Of a stretch of DNA of 64,000 bases, positions 14,277 to 23,170 are shown one piece after another; the first letter of the stretch is position 1, and the number at the start of each line of letters is the position of its first letter. Made by a program: the position numbers and the translations under genes. The notes below the pieces were generated by a model. It did no database searches and was not told where the DNA came from. It was given only the letters and a program-made list of their open reading frames with translations. Origin of the DNA: Candidatus Binatota bacterium (GTDB lineage: Bacteria > Desulfobacterota > Binatia > UBA1149); the NCBI GenBank assembly GCA_012960245.1, contig DUBO01000051.1, positions 124,887 to 188,886 on the forward strand, read 5' to 3'.

Positions 14277-16907
14277 GTGGCCGGTTACGATCCAACAAGT
14301 TTTGAAGAAAAGTGGTACGAACGCTGGGCGGGCGAAGGCGCGTTCGAGCCGTCGGCCGACGGCGAACCCTATTCGATAGTCATACCGCCTCCCAACATCA
14401 CGGGGTCGCTGCACATGGGGCACGCCCTGAACAACACCCTGCAGGACATACTCGTGCGCTACCAGCGCATGAAGGGGCGTTCGGTGCTGTGGGTGCCGGG
14501 TACCGATCACGCCGGCATTGCCACCCAGAACGTGGTCGAGCGGCAGTTGCTCGAAGAGAAAATCGACCGCAATGAATTGGGCCGCGAGGGTTTCGAGGAA
14601 CGGACCTGGAAGTGGAAAGCCGAGTCGGGGGGAACCATCACGCGGCAGCTGCGGCGGCTGGGCGTGTCCTGCGACTGGAGCCGCGAGCGCTTTACCCTCG
14701 ACGAGGGCCTTTCGCAGGCGGTTCGCGAAGTCTTCGTGACCCTGTACGAGCGCGGGCTCATCAAGCGCGATCGCTACCTGACCAACTGGTGTCCGCGTTG
14801 TGGCACGGCGCTTTCCGACATCGAAGTAGAGCACGAAGAACGCGATGGGCACCTGTGGCATATTCGTTATCCGCTTGAGAAGGGCGACGGCGCGCTCGAG
14901 GTGGCCACCACCAGGCCCGAGACCATGCTCGGCGACACGGCGGTGGCGGTGCACCCCGACGACGAGCGTTACTCCAAGCTTATCGGCAGCGGTGTGGTGT
15001 TGCCGATTACCGGCCGCGTTATACCGGTCATTGCCGACACCTATGTTGACCGGGAGTTCGGCACAGGCGCGCTCAAGGTCACGCCAGCGCATCACCACGA
15101 TGACTACGAGATGGGACGGCGCCACGATCTCGAGATGATAACGGTGATGAACAACGAGGGCTGCATGTCCGAAGAGGCCGGCGATTTTGCCGGTATGGAT
15201 ATTGCCAGCTGCCGCGAGGCCGTGGTGGAGAGGCTCAAGGACGAGGGCGTGCTGGTCAAGATTGACGAACACCGCCTCTCGGTGGGAACCTGCTACCGCT
15301 GCCACGAGACGGTTGAGCCCCTGCTGTCGGAGCAGTGGTTCATGGAAGTCCGCGACCTGGCCGACCGGACCCTGCAGGCACTTGACCGTGGAGAAACCCG
15401 CTTCGTGCCCGCCCACTGGGAGAAAACTTACCGCTCCTGGATGGAAAACATTCGCCCCTGGTGCGTTTCGAGGCAGCTGTGGTGGGGGCATCGTATCCCC
15501 GCCTGGTATTGCGACGGCTGCGGCGAGATCACGGTTGCACGTGAAGATCCCACGCATTGCCCGGCCTGCAAGGGTGAGCTGCGCCGGGACGAGGACGTGC
15601 TCGACACCTGGTTCTCCTCGGCCCTGTGGCCGTTCAGCACCCTGGGCTGGCCTGAGTCGAGCGAAGACCTTGCTCGTTTTTACCCGACCAGCACCCTGGT
15701 TACCGGCTTCGACATCATATTTTTCTGGGTCGCGCGCATGATGATGATGGGCCTGGCCTTCATGGACGAGGTGCCGTTCGCCGACGTGTACATCCACGCG
15801 TTGGTGAGGGATGAGCAGGGACGCAAGATGTCGAAGTCGGTGGGCAACGTGATCGACCCACTCGCGATCATCGACGAGTACGGTGCCGACGCGCTTCGTT
15901 TTACCCTGACCGCGCTCGCGGCCATGGGGAGAGATGTACGCCTGGCCGACGACCGCATAACCGGCTACCGGAACTTCATCAACAAGGTATGGAACGCGGC
16001 CCGCTTCGTTGAGATCAACCGCGGCGAAGGCGAAGCGACTTCCTGCCTGCCCGAATCGCCACGGTTGGTGGCCAATCGCTGGATACGCTCGCGGCTGGCG
16101 GCGGCGGTGCGCGAGGTGGAGGAAGCGCTTGACAGCTACAGGTTCAACGACGTTGCGTCGGCCTTGTACCGCTTTACCTGGCACGAGTTCTGCGACTGGT
16201 ACATCGAGATATCCAAGGTGCTGCTGGCGGGTGACGAGGCCGACCGGGCGGAGACCTCGGCAACCTTGAACGGTGTTTTTGAGCAGGTGCTACGCCTGCT
16301 GCACCCGGTGGTTCCCTTTGTCACCGAGGAGCTGTGGCAGGGGCTGCCCGCCGACGGCCGTGGGAGCGCGGATTTCGTGATGCAGGCGGCGTGGCCCGAA
16401 CCGCAGCCGTCCTGGGATGATCCCGAGGCCGACCACGAGATCGGTACCATCATAGAGGTCCTGAGGGCGGTGCGTAATATCCGGGCTGAAATGAACATCT
16501 CCCCCGCGGTCGAACTCGGGCTGTACCTGCAGCCGGGCGAGGTCGCGGAGCTCGTAGAGAGCAACTCGGCCTTGGTGCAAAGGCTGGGCCGGGTGGCTTC
16601 GATTACCGTGGCAGCCGACCCGCCCCCCGGCGTTGCCACCGCGGTGGCGGCTGGCTGTGAGCTTTCGGTGCCGGTGCTTGACCACGTGGACATCGGAGCC
16701 GAAGTGGACAGGCTCACCCGCGAGATTTCACGCGTGGAGAAAGACCTGCAGGTTACCGAACGCAAGCTGGCCAACGAATCGTTCATGGCCAAGGCCCCTC
16801 CCGAAGTAATCGACAAGACCCGGGCACGGGCGGATTCCGATCGGCTCGAACGCGACACGCTGCAACGCGGGCTCGAGCGCATGCGCGGCCTGGGGGATTC
16901 ACCCTGA
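14277..16907 (+). CDS. valS: Valyl-tRNA synthetase
   Basis: Class I synthetase for tRNA-Val with an editing domain; 876 residues from the GTG at 14277 (a TTG at 14247 would add ten). I prefer 14277 because the product then begins AGYDPTSFEEKWYERW, the normal ValRS start. Signatures: PPPNITGSLHMGHA (HIGH class), WVPGTDHAGIATQ, the zinc-ribbon-like CPRCG and CPAC sites, TTRPETMLGDTAVAVHP in the editing domain, and GRKMSKSVGNVIDP (KMSKS). The C-terminal 65 residues form the tRNA-binding coiled coil (VDRLTREISRVEKDLQVTER). Neither candidate start has a clear ribosome site. Confidence 0.96.
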   Translation: MAGYDPTSFEEKWYERWAGEGAFEPSADGEPYSIVIPPPNITGSLHMGHALNNTLQDILVRYQRMKGRSVLWVPGTDHAGIATQNVVERQLLEEKIDRNELGREGFEERTWKWKAESGGTITRQLRRLGVSCDWSRERFTLDEGLSQAVREVFVTLYERGLIKRDRYLTNWCPRCGTALSDIEVEHEERDGHLWHIRYPLEKGDGALEVATTRPETMLGDTAVAVHPDDERYSKLIGSGVVLPITGRVIPVIADTYVDREFGTGALKVTPAHHHDDYEMGRRHDLEMITVMNNEGCMSEEAGDFAGMDIASCREAVVERLKDEGVLVKIDEHRLSVGTCYRCHETVEPLLSEQWFMEVRDLADRTLQALDRGETRFVPAHWEKTYRSWMENIRPWCVSRQLWWGHRIPAWYCDGCGEITVAREDPTHCPACKGELRRDEDVLDTWFSSALWPFSTLGWPESSEDLARFYPTSTLVTGFDIIFFWVARMMMMGLAFMDEVPFADVYIHALVRDEQGRKMSKSVGNVIDPLAIIDEYGADALRFTLTALAAMGRDVRLADDRITGYRNFINKVWNAARFVEINRGEGEATSCLPESPRLVANRWIRSRLAAAVREVEEALDSYRFNDVASALYRFTWHEFCDWYIEISKVLLAGDEADRAETSATLNGVFEQVLRLLHPVVPFVTEELWQGLPADGRGSADFVMQAAWPEPQPSWDDPEADHEIGTIIEVLRAVRNIRAEMNISPAVELGLYLQPGEVAELVESNSALVQRLGRVASITVAADPPPGVATAVAAGCELSVPVLDHVDIGAEVDRLTREISRVEKDLQVTERKLANESFMAKAPPEVIDKTRARADSDRLERDTLQRGLERMRGLGDSP

Positions 16908-16933
16908 ACTTTGAGCCTCCGCTGGGTGACCCC

Positions 16934-17803
16934 GTGGTGCTGGCGCTGCTGCGCCTGGCCTTCGAAGAAGACCTCGGCAGCGGAGACATCAGCAGCGAGG
17001 CCACGGTGCCCGTTGCTTGCGCCGCGACGGCGCTGGTGGTTGCACGGCAGCCGCTGGTGGCCGCCGGGGTATCGCTGCTCGATAGTGTTTTCTCGGTCAT
17101 GGCCGAGCGCGGGCGCGCAGAAGAAGAAGCCTCAACCTTGTCGCTGCTTGAACAGGTCGCCGACGGTGCGCGGCTACAGCCGGGCGACCTGCTGTGCCGC
17201 ATTGATGGTTCGGCGCGGGCGCTGCTCGCCGTCGAACGCACGCTGCTCAACCTTCTCGGTCACCTCTGCGGCGTGGCCAGCGCGACCAGCGCCGTGCTAG
17301 CCCGTGTGGAGGCGGTGTCGTCGTCCTGCCGGGTGCTCGACACCCGAAAGACCACTACCGGGCAGAGGGCGCTGGAGAAGTACGCAGTGCGTTGCGGCGG
17401 TGGGCACAACCACCGCATGGGGCTGTACGACGCGGTGTTGATCAAGGACAATCACGTAGTCGCAGCGGGCGGCGTAGGAGCAGCCGTCAGGGCGGCCACC
17501 AAGCGGGCGCCGGCCGGGGTGGTCATAGAAGTTGAGTGCGATGACCTCGGGCAGGTCGAGGAAGCTCTGCTGGCGGGCGCGAGTCACCTTCTGCTGGATA
17601 ATTTTTCGCCCGCCCAGGTGAAGCTGGCGGTAAAACTCGTAGCCGGGAGGGCGCGGCTGGAGGCTTCGGGTGGTCTCGGGCTGGACGACGTGGCCGACTA
17701 CGCTGCCGCCGGGGCCGACGACCTGTCAGTGGGCGCGCTCACTCACTCGGTCAAGCAGGCTGACCTGTCAATGGAACTGGAAATCAAGACGGGCGACGAA
17801 TGA
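16934..17803 (+). CDS. nadC: Nicotinate-nucleotide pyrophosphorylase (quinolinate phosphoribosyltransferase)
   Basis: Makes nicotinate mononucleotide from quinolinate and PRPP in de novo NAD synthesis. About 289 residues from the GTG at 16934. Family features: FEEDLGSGDIS near the N-terminus, LDTRKTTTGQRALEKYAV, the GGGHNHRMGLYD and LIKDNH active-site segments, and VEVECDDLGQ. The conserved region starts unusually close to this GTG. In the same frame, a CTG at 16904 lies six bases after GGGGGA and forms a CTGA overlap with the valS stop; it would add ten residues (NFEPPLGDP region) and may be the true start. The gene ends in an ATGA overlap with birA. Confidence 0.94.
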   Translation: MVLALLRLAFEEDLGSGDISSEATVPVACAATALVVARQPLVAAGVSLLDSVFSVMAERGRAEEEASTLSLLEQVADGARLQPGDLLCRIDGSARALLAVERTLLNLLGHLCGVASATSAVLARVEAVSSSCRVLDTRKTTTGQRALEKYAVRCGGGHNHRMGLYDAVLIKDNHVVAAGGVGAAVRAATKRAPAGVVIEVECDDLGQVEEALLAGASHLLLDNFSPAQVKLAVKLVAGRARLEASGGLGLDDVADYAAAGADDLSVGALTHSVKQADLSMELEIKTGDE

Positions 17804-18795
17804 AAGGCGACGATCTCGTGCTGGCCGCGCTCCGTGAAGCCGAGGGCTTTCTTTCAGGTCAACAACTCGGTGGCGATCTAGGCATGAGCAGGGCCGCCGT
17901 ATGGAAACACGTGGCGGCGCTCAGGAAAGCCGGCTGCCGTATCGAGAGTCGCCCCGGGCTGGGCTACCGGCTGCTGCAATCACCCGAACGCTTGCAGGCC
18001 GTCGACGTTACTTCGCGCTTGACGTGCCGCGTGTTCGGGCGCGAGCTGCTGTGCCTGTCTTGCACGGGTTCGACCAACGACGAACTTCGTCGCCTGGCTC
18101 GCGAGGGGAGGGCCGAGGGCCTGGCCGTTGTTGCCGATGAGCAGACAGCCGGGCGTGGGCGCCTGGGCAGGCAGTGGGTGTCGACGGCCGGGGTCAACCT
18201 CTACCTGTCGTTGCTGTTGCGGCCGGGCGTTGCCCCGGCCGAGGCTCCGCAGCTGGCCCTGCTGGCCGCAGTGGCGGTGGCCCTGGGCCTCGAAAACCTC
18301 GGCCTCGAGCCCGAAATCAAGTGGCCTAACGACGTACTGCTCAAGGGGGCAAAAGTCTGTGGTATTCTCACCGAGATGGAGGCAGAGGCCGACCGCGTGG
18401 ATTTTGTCGTGGTGGGGGTGGGCGTCAACCTCAACAGCCGGGCTTCTGATTTTCCACCCGAGCTGCAGGACAAGGCTACCTCGGTGCTCATGCACAGCGG
18501 TGCGAAGGTTGACCGGGCGGCCTTTCTCGCCGACCTGCTGTCGCGCTTTGAGCTGCTCTACGAGCAGTACACTGCAGGTGGTTTCGCTGCCATCCGCGGC
18601 CAGTGGGAGATGCGCTGCGTCATGATCGGCCGCAAAATAAACGTCAATGCAGGGGGCCGTATCATTGGCGGAATCTGCGAGGGTATTGACACGGATGGTG
18701 CACTTCTGGTCAAAGGTAGGAAGGACGAGCCTGTGCAGCGTGTGCTGGCAGGGGATGTCACGGTGCTGGATGGCTATATGAAGGCAGGGAATTGA
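17800..18795 (+). CDS. birA: Bifunctional biotin-protein ligase and biotin operon repressor
   Basis: 331 residues. An N-terminal winged helix (SGQQLGGDLGMSRAAVWKHV, near residues 18-37) precedes the ligase domain, so this is the DNA-binding class II BirA rather than the ligase-only form. Active-site signatures are GRGRLGRQW (from residue 118) and KWPNDVLL (from residue 174), followed by the small C-terminal SH3-like domain. It activates biotin to biotinyl-AMP and attaches it to acetyl-CoA carboxylase and similar enzymes. No biotin operon or obvious BirA operator is in the window. It is embedded in a cofactor cluster nadC-birA-coaX. Confidence 0.95.
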   Translation: MKGDDLVLAALREAEGFLSGQQLGGDLGMSRAAVWKHVAALRKAGCRIESRPGLGYRLLQSPERLQAVDVTSRLTCRVFGRELLCLSCTGSTNDELRRLAREGRAEGLAVVADEQTAGRGRLGRQWVSTAGVNLYLSLLLRPGVAPAEAPQLALLAAVAVALGLENLGLEPEIKWPNDVLLKGAKVCGILTEMEAEADRVDFVVVGVGVNLNSRASDFPPELQDKATSVLMHSGAKVDRAAFLADLLSRFELLYEQYTAGGFAAIRGQWEMRCVMIGRKINVNAGGRIIGGICEGIDTDGALLVKGRKDEPVQRVLAGDVTVLDGYMKAGN

Positions 18796-18796
18796 G

Positions 18797-19603
18797 ATGA
18801 CTCCGGGTACGAGCGGCGACCAACTATTGATGGCCATCGACGTGGGCAACACCCACACGGTCATTGGTTTGTACCGCGGCGCAGCGCTGGAAAAACACTG
18901 GAGGATCGTCACCGAGGCCGAACGTACTGCCGACGAATACGGCATGCTCTTCTGGAACCTGTTCCAGGCATCGGGCATGGAGTCTCCAGGAATCGCCGAG
19001 GTAATTCTCTCGAGCGTGGTTCCCCCGATGACCGGCGTCGTCGTGTCCCTGTGTCGCGATTACTTTCACGCCGACCCATTGGTGGTCGGGCCCGGCGTAA
19101 AAACCGGGATGCCCATACTCTACGACAACCCCAGGGAAGTGGGCGCCGACCGTATCGCCAACGCCGTGGCCGGTTATGAGCGCAGCGGCGGAGCGACCAT
19201 AGTCGTCGACTTCGGAACCGCCACGACCCTCGACTACGTGACCGCCGACGGCGAGTACGTGGGCGGCGTCATCACCCCCGGCATCGGTATAAGCCTCGAC
19301 GCACTTTACCAGCGCACGGCCAAACTGCCCCGGGTTGAGCTCGTCAAACCGCGCCGTGTTGTCGGGCGCAGCACGGTCAACGCCATACAATCAGGCGTCG
19401 TCTACGGCTATGTCGAAATGGTGGACGGACTCGTCCGTCACGTCATAAGGGACGAAGAACTCGGAGACGTCTACGTCGTCGCGACGGGAGGGCTGGCTTC
19501 GCTCATCGCCGCCGAGTCGTCGACCATTCGCGAGGTAGACGAGTTTCTCACTCTCGACGGACTCAGAATCATCAACGAAAGAACCCGGGGTGACATGGGT
19601 TAA
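18797..19603 (+). CDS. coaX: Type III pantothenate kinase
   Basis: First enzyme of coenzyme A synthesis, ATP-dependent phosphorylation of pantothenate, ASKHA fold. 268 residues with the nucleotide-binding DVGNTHTVIGLY (from Asp15), the DNPREVGADRIANAV pantothenate-binding region, DFGTATTLDYV and GGVITPGIGIS. The start codon is one base beyond the birA stop. The birA-coaX pairing is widespread in bacteria that lack CoaA. Confidence 0.96.
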   Translation: MTPGTSGDQLLMAIDVGNTHTVIGLYRGAALEKHWRIVTEAERTADEYGMLFWNLFQASGMESPGIAEVILSSVVPPMTGVVVSLCRDYFHADPLVVGPGVKTGMPILYDNPREVGADRIANAVAGYERSGGATIVVDFGTATTLDYVTADGEYVGGVITPGIGISLDALYQRTAKLPRVELVKPRRVVGRSTVNAIQSGVVYGYVEMVDGLVRHVIRDEELGDVYVVATGGLASLIAAESSTIREVDEFLTLDGLRIINERTRGDMG

Positions 19604-19662
19604 AACGCGGGCAAAGGGGCCGGCCCGGCAGTTGTGTCATTGCAGGGCCCCGGGAGGATCAC

Positions 19663-21747
19663 GTGGCATCTTCATCTTCAGACGTACGTACCGTTGCTAT
19701 CATGGGGCAGGGGGGCACGGGGAAGACCTCGGTGGCCGACGCCCTTGTTTTTGCCGCCGGTGGCAACAACCGCCTGGGCCGGGTCGACGAAGAGAACTCC
19801 CTCTTCGATACCGAGCCCGAAGAAATCAAGCACCGTTGTTCGATTTCGGCTTCGATGTTCAACGTTGACTGGAAGAACCACGCGGTCACCATCGTCGACA
19901 CCCCGGGGCAGGGTAATTTTGTGCATGAACTCAAGCCGGCGTTGCGCGGCGTTTCGGCGGCGGTAATGGTGCTCGACGCCAGCTCGGGAGCCAGTGCCGA
20001 AGCGGGACGGGTTGGTTCCTGGGCCAGCGCGGAAGGCATTCCCGTACTGGCCTTCATCAACCGCCTCGACAAGGGCGGGAGCGATTATGAAGCGCAGGCT
20101 GCGATCATCAACAACGTATTGTGTGGCAAGGCGGTGATGGTGCAGCTGCCCATGCTGGGCGATGACGGCATAACCGGCGTGGTTGATCTCCTGCGGGCGC
20201 GGGCGCTGGCCTACGACGGTGACACCGGAAATTTCAGCGAGACTGGTGTGGGCGCCGACGAACTGGGCGCCGATATGGCAGAGAAGGTTCAACTGGCCCG
20301 GAATACGCTGGTAGAAGACGCGGCCGAGTGTGATGATGAACTGCTGGAAAAATACCTGGAGAACGGTCAGCTGAGCGACGACGACCTGCTGGCGGGACTG
20401 CGGGCCGGGGTCGCGTCGGCAGCGTTGGTGCCGATGCTGTGCGGGTCGGTAGCCCGCAACCTGGGTTTTGCGCCCCTGCTTGATGCTATAGCCGACCTGC
20501 TCCCACCGCCCTGCGACGCCCAGCCGGTGGACGGCATCGACGACAAGGGCGAGGCCTGCAGTATCAGCCCCGACCCGGACGCACCCTTTGTTGCACAGGT
20601 GTTCAAGACCCTCATTGACCCCCACGCGGGTAAGCTGTCGGTGATGCGAATTCTGTCGGGCACCGCGACCTCCGACCTGCACGTGGTTAACACCTCGAAG
20701 GACAGCAAGGAGAGGCTTGGCCACCTGCTGCATGTAAATGGACGCAAGACCGAGCAGGTCGAAACCGCGGGGCCGGGTGAAATCATAGCGGTGGCCAAGC
20801 TCAAGGATACGCATACGGGCAACACCCTTGCCGACTCGACGCATCGCGTGAAAGTGCGCACGCTGGAACCGGAGCACCCCGCGATATCCTTCGCCATCAC
20901 GCCCGAGAAGACCGGCGAAGAGGACAAGGCCGTGCAGGGCCTGCTGCGGGTTGCCGAAGAAGACGTATACCTGCAGGTGGAGAGGGACGAAGACACCGGC
21001 GAGATTCTTCTCTCTGGTGCCGGCCAGCTTCACGTGGAGGTGGCCTGCGAAAAGCTTGCCCGCAAGTACGGCACCTCGGTCGTTCTGCATGCACCCAAGG
21101 TTCCCTACCGCGAGACGGTGCGTAAAAAGGTAAAGGCACACGGAAGATTAAAAAAACAGACCGGTGGTCATGGCCAGTTTGCCGACTGCAGGATCGAGAT
21201 AGAGCCGCAGCTATCGGGGGCCGGGTTTACTTTCGTCAACAAGGTAGTCGGCGGCGCCATTCCGCGGGGCTTTATCCCCGCTGTTGAGAAAGGTGTCAAG
21301 GAGGCCATGAAGAAGGGCACCTTGGCTGGCTTTCCCGTGGTTGATGTCAAAGTGACCCTCTACGACGGCCAGTACCACGACGTGGATTCCTCGGAAATGG
21401 CTTTCAAGATGGCTGGCAGCATGGCCTTCAAGGAGGGCGTGGAGCAGGCCAAGCCGATACTTCTGGAGCCCTTCGTGTCTCTCGTGATCAGGGTGCCCGA
21501 TGAGTGCATGGGCGACGTACTCGGCGATCTGAACTCGCGCAGGGCCAAGGTTGAGGGAATGGACCAGGAGGGCAGCACCGAGGAGATCAGGGCCAAGGTG
21601 CCGCTGGCCGAAGTGCTGCGCTACCAACCCGACCTCACCAGTATGACCAGCGGGCGCGGTTCTTTTGAAATGAGCCCTTCTCACTACGAGCAGCTGCCCG
21701 ACCATCTGACCAAGTCGGTGGTGACAGCTACTGGATCGGGGACGTGA
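19663..21747 (+). CDS. fusA2: Elongation factor G paralogue (FusA2-like translational GTPase)
   Basis: 694 residues with all EF-G domains: G domain, OB-fold domain II, and domains III-V with a HGRLKKQTGGHGQFADC loop in domain IV. The G1 loop is GQGGTGKTS (residues 15-23) instead of the canonical GHIDAGKTT, and G3 is DTPGQGNF with Gln83 where EF-G has the catalytic His. G4 is NRLD (133-136). Such diverged paralogues exist in several deltaproteobacteria and others beside a canonical EF-G; roles proposed include ribosome recycling-type or stress functions, unproven here. GTG start with a CCGGGAGGA ribosome site. A rpsL-rpsG-type context is absent, which also argues against the housekeeping fusA. 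Confidence 0.9.
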   Translation: MASSSSDVRTVAIMGQGGTGKTSVADALVFAAGGNNRLGRVDEENSLFDTEPEEIKHRCSISASMFNVDWKNHAVTIVDTPGQGNFVHELKPALRGVSAAVMVLDASSGASAEAGRVGSWASAEGIPVLAFINRLDKGGSDYEAQAAIINNVLCGKAVMVQLPMLGDDGITGVVDLLRARALAYDGDTGNFSETGVGADELGADMAEKVQLARNTLVEDAAECDDELLEKYLENGQLSDDDLLAGLRAGVASAALVPMLCGSVARNLGFAPLLDAIADLLPPPCDAQPVDGIDDKGEACSISPDPDAPFVAQVFKTLIDPHAGKLSVMRILSGTATSDLHVVNTSKDSKERLGHLLHVNGRKTEQVETAGPGEIIAVAKLKDTHTGNTLADSTHRVKVRTLEPEHPAISFAITPEKTGEEDKAVQGLLRVAEEDVYLQVERDEDTGEILLSGAGQLHVEVACEKLARKYGTSVVLHAPKVPYRETVRKKVKAHGRLKKQTGGHGQFADCRIEIEPQLSGAGFTFVNKVVGGAIPRGFIPAVEKGVKEAMKKGTLAGFPVVDVKVTLYDGQYHDVDSSEMAFKMAGSMAFKEGVEQAKPILLEPFVSLVIRVPDECMGDVLGDLNSRRAKVEGMDQEGSTEEIRAKVPLAEVLRYQPDLTSMTSGRGSFEMSPSHYEQLPDHLTKSVVTATGSGT

Positions 21748-21805
21748 TCAGCATAAGGACGGCTTAAGAGACTCGGTAACAAAATTAAGTCAGGCTTCTG
21801 TCTTT

Positions 21806-21834
21806 TTGACTCGTGAGCAGGGCTTGGATAGGTT
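21806..21834 (+). promoter_or_regulatory. Promoter of the icd-mdh-sdh-suc TCA block
   Basis: -35 TTGACT (21806-21811), exactly 17 bases, -10 TAGGTT (21829-21834). The predicted start near 21841 is about three bases before the GTG at 21844. The preceding part of the gap (21748-21805) is AT-richer than its surroundings but shows no terminator hairpin with a T-run. Confidence 0.45.
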
Positions 21835-21843
21835 CGGGCGGCT

Positions 21844-23130
21844 GTGCGGGGCTTCGCGCGGCGCAAAACATTGCCGGACTACGAGCACATACGCGTTCCA
21901 GACCAGGGCGAGCCACTGTCGGTGGCGGCCGACGGCTCGTTGCAGGTGCCCGACAAGCCGATCATTCCCTTTATCGAGGGTGACGGCACGGGACCTGATA
22001 TCTGGAAGGCCGCTGTGGGGGTATTCGACGCAGCCGTAGAGCAAACTTACGGTGGCGAACGTCGCCTTCAGTGGATGGAAGTCTTTGCCGGCGAGAAAGC
22101 CAACGGTGTTTACGGACCCGACACCTGGCTGCCCGAGGAAACCAACCAGGCCATTCGCGATTTCCGCGTGGCAATAAAGGGGCCGCTCACAACCCCGGTC
22201 GGCGGCGGAATACGCTCGATCAACGTGGCGCTCAGGCAGATACACGATCTGTACTCCTGCGTGCGCCCGGTCAGGTGGTTCCAGGGGGTGCCGGCGCCCG
22301 TAAAGGAACCCGGCCTGCTCGACATAGTGCTGTTCAGGGAAAACACCGAGGACGTGTACTCCGGGCTGGAGTTCAGCGAGGGATCCGACGATGCCGGGAA
22401 AATAATCAGCCTGGTCGAAGAGCTCACGGGCCGTAAATTGAGGCCCGACTCGGGCGTCGGCATCAAGCCGGTTTCGCGTACGGCCACGCGGCGCCTGGTA
22501 CGCGCGGCGCTACGCTACGCCCTCGAGAAGAACAGGAAATCCGTGACCCTGGTGCACAAGGGGAACATCCAGAAATTCACCGAGGGAGCGTTTCGCGACT
22601 GGGGCTACGAGCTGGCCGTCGAAGAGTTTCGCGACCATGTGATCACCGAACAGGAGATGTGGGACAACCACGACGGCAAATGCCCCGAGGGCAAGCTGCT
22701 GGTCCAGGACCGCATAGCCGACGCGATGTTCCAACAGCTCTTGCTCAGGCCCGACGAGTACGACGTCATAGCGACGACCAATTTGAACGGGGATTACCTG
22801 TCTGACGCGGCAGCCGCGCAGGTGGGCGGGCTGGGCCTCGCCCCTGGCGCGAACATAGGCGACGGCGTTGCCGTGTTCGAAGCGACCCACGGCACCGCCC
22901 CCAAGTACGCCGGCCAGGACAAGGTAAACCCCGGCTCAGTGATCCTGTCGGGCGTGCTGATGCTCGAGTACCTCGGCTGGGACGAGGCGGCGCGCAACAT
23001 CACTGTGGCGATAGAAAAAACAATAGGCGACGGCGACGTAACCTACGACCTGCACCGGCAGATGAAGGGAGCAACCCTGAAGAGTTGTTCCGGATTTGCC
23101 GCTGCCATCATCGACAACCTCGCCAATTGA
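21844..23130 (+). CDS. icd: Isocitrate dehydrogenase, NADP-dependent
   Basis: Oxidises isocitrate to 2-oxoglutarate and CO2. 428 residues in the E. coli-type subfamily: [16 protein letters not shown], the substrate phosphate-site region [21 protein letters not shown], and [17 protein letters not shown] whose Lys-Tyr pair marks NADP preference. The first 25 or so residues from this GTG are basic and not conserved; a TTG at 21871 would start closer to the family N-terminus. There is no ribosome site for either, and a promoter predicted just upstream would make the message nearly leaderless. First gene of the TCA block. Confidence 0.95.
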   Translation: MRGFARRKTLPDYEHIRVPDQGEPLSVAADGSLQVPDKPIIPFIEGDGTGPDIWKAAVGVFDAAVEQTYGGERRLQWMEVFAGEKANGVYGPDTWLPEETNQAIRDFRVAIKGPLTTPVGGGIRSINVALRQIHDLYSCVRPVRWFQGVPAPVKEPGLLDIVLFRENTEDVYSGLEFSEGSDDAGKIISLVEELTGRKLRPDSGVGIKPVSRTATRRLVRAALRYALEKNRKSVTLVHKGNIQKFTEGAFRDWGYELAVEEFRDHVITEQEMWDNHDGKCPEGKLLVQDRIADAMFQQLLLRPDEYDVIATTNLNGDYLSDAAAAQVGGLGLAPGANIGDGVAVFEATHGTAPKYAGQDKVNPGSVILSGVLMLEYLGWDEAARNITVAIEKTIGDGDVTYDLHRQMKGATLKSCSGFAAAIIDNLAN

Positions 23131-23170
23131 GACAGTCAATCCCGGTGGGTCGGAAATAGAGGAGAGCAAC

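Noticed and set aside
14220-16184. A 654-residue open frame on the minus strand across valS
   Set aside because: It is the complement of a strongly conserved gene in GC-rich DNA, shows no domain motif or ribosome site, and disappears as coding when codon use is considered.
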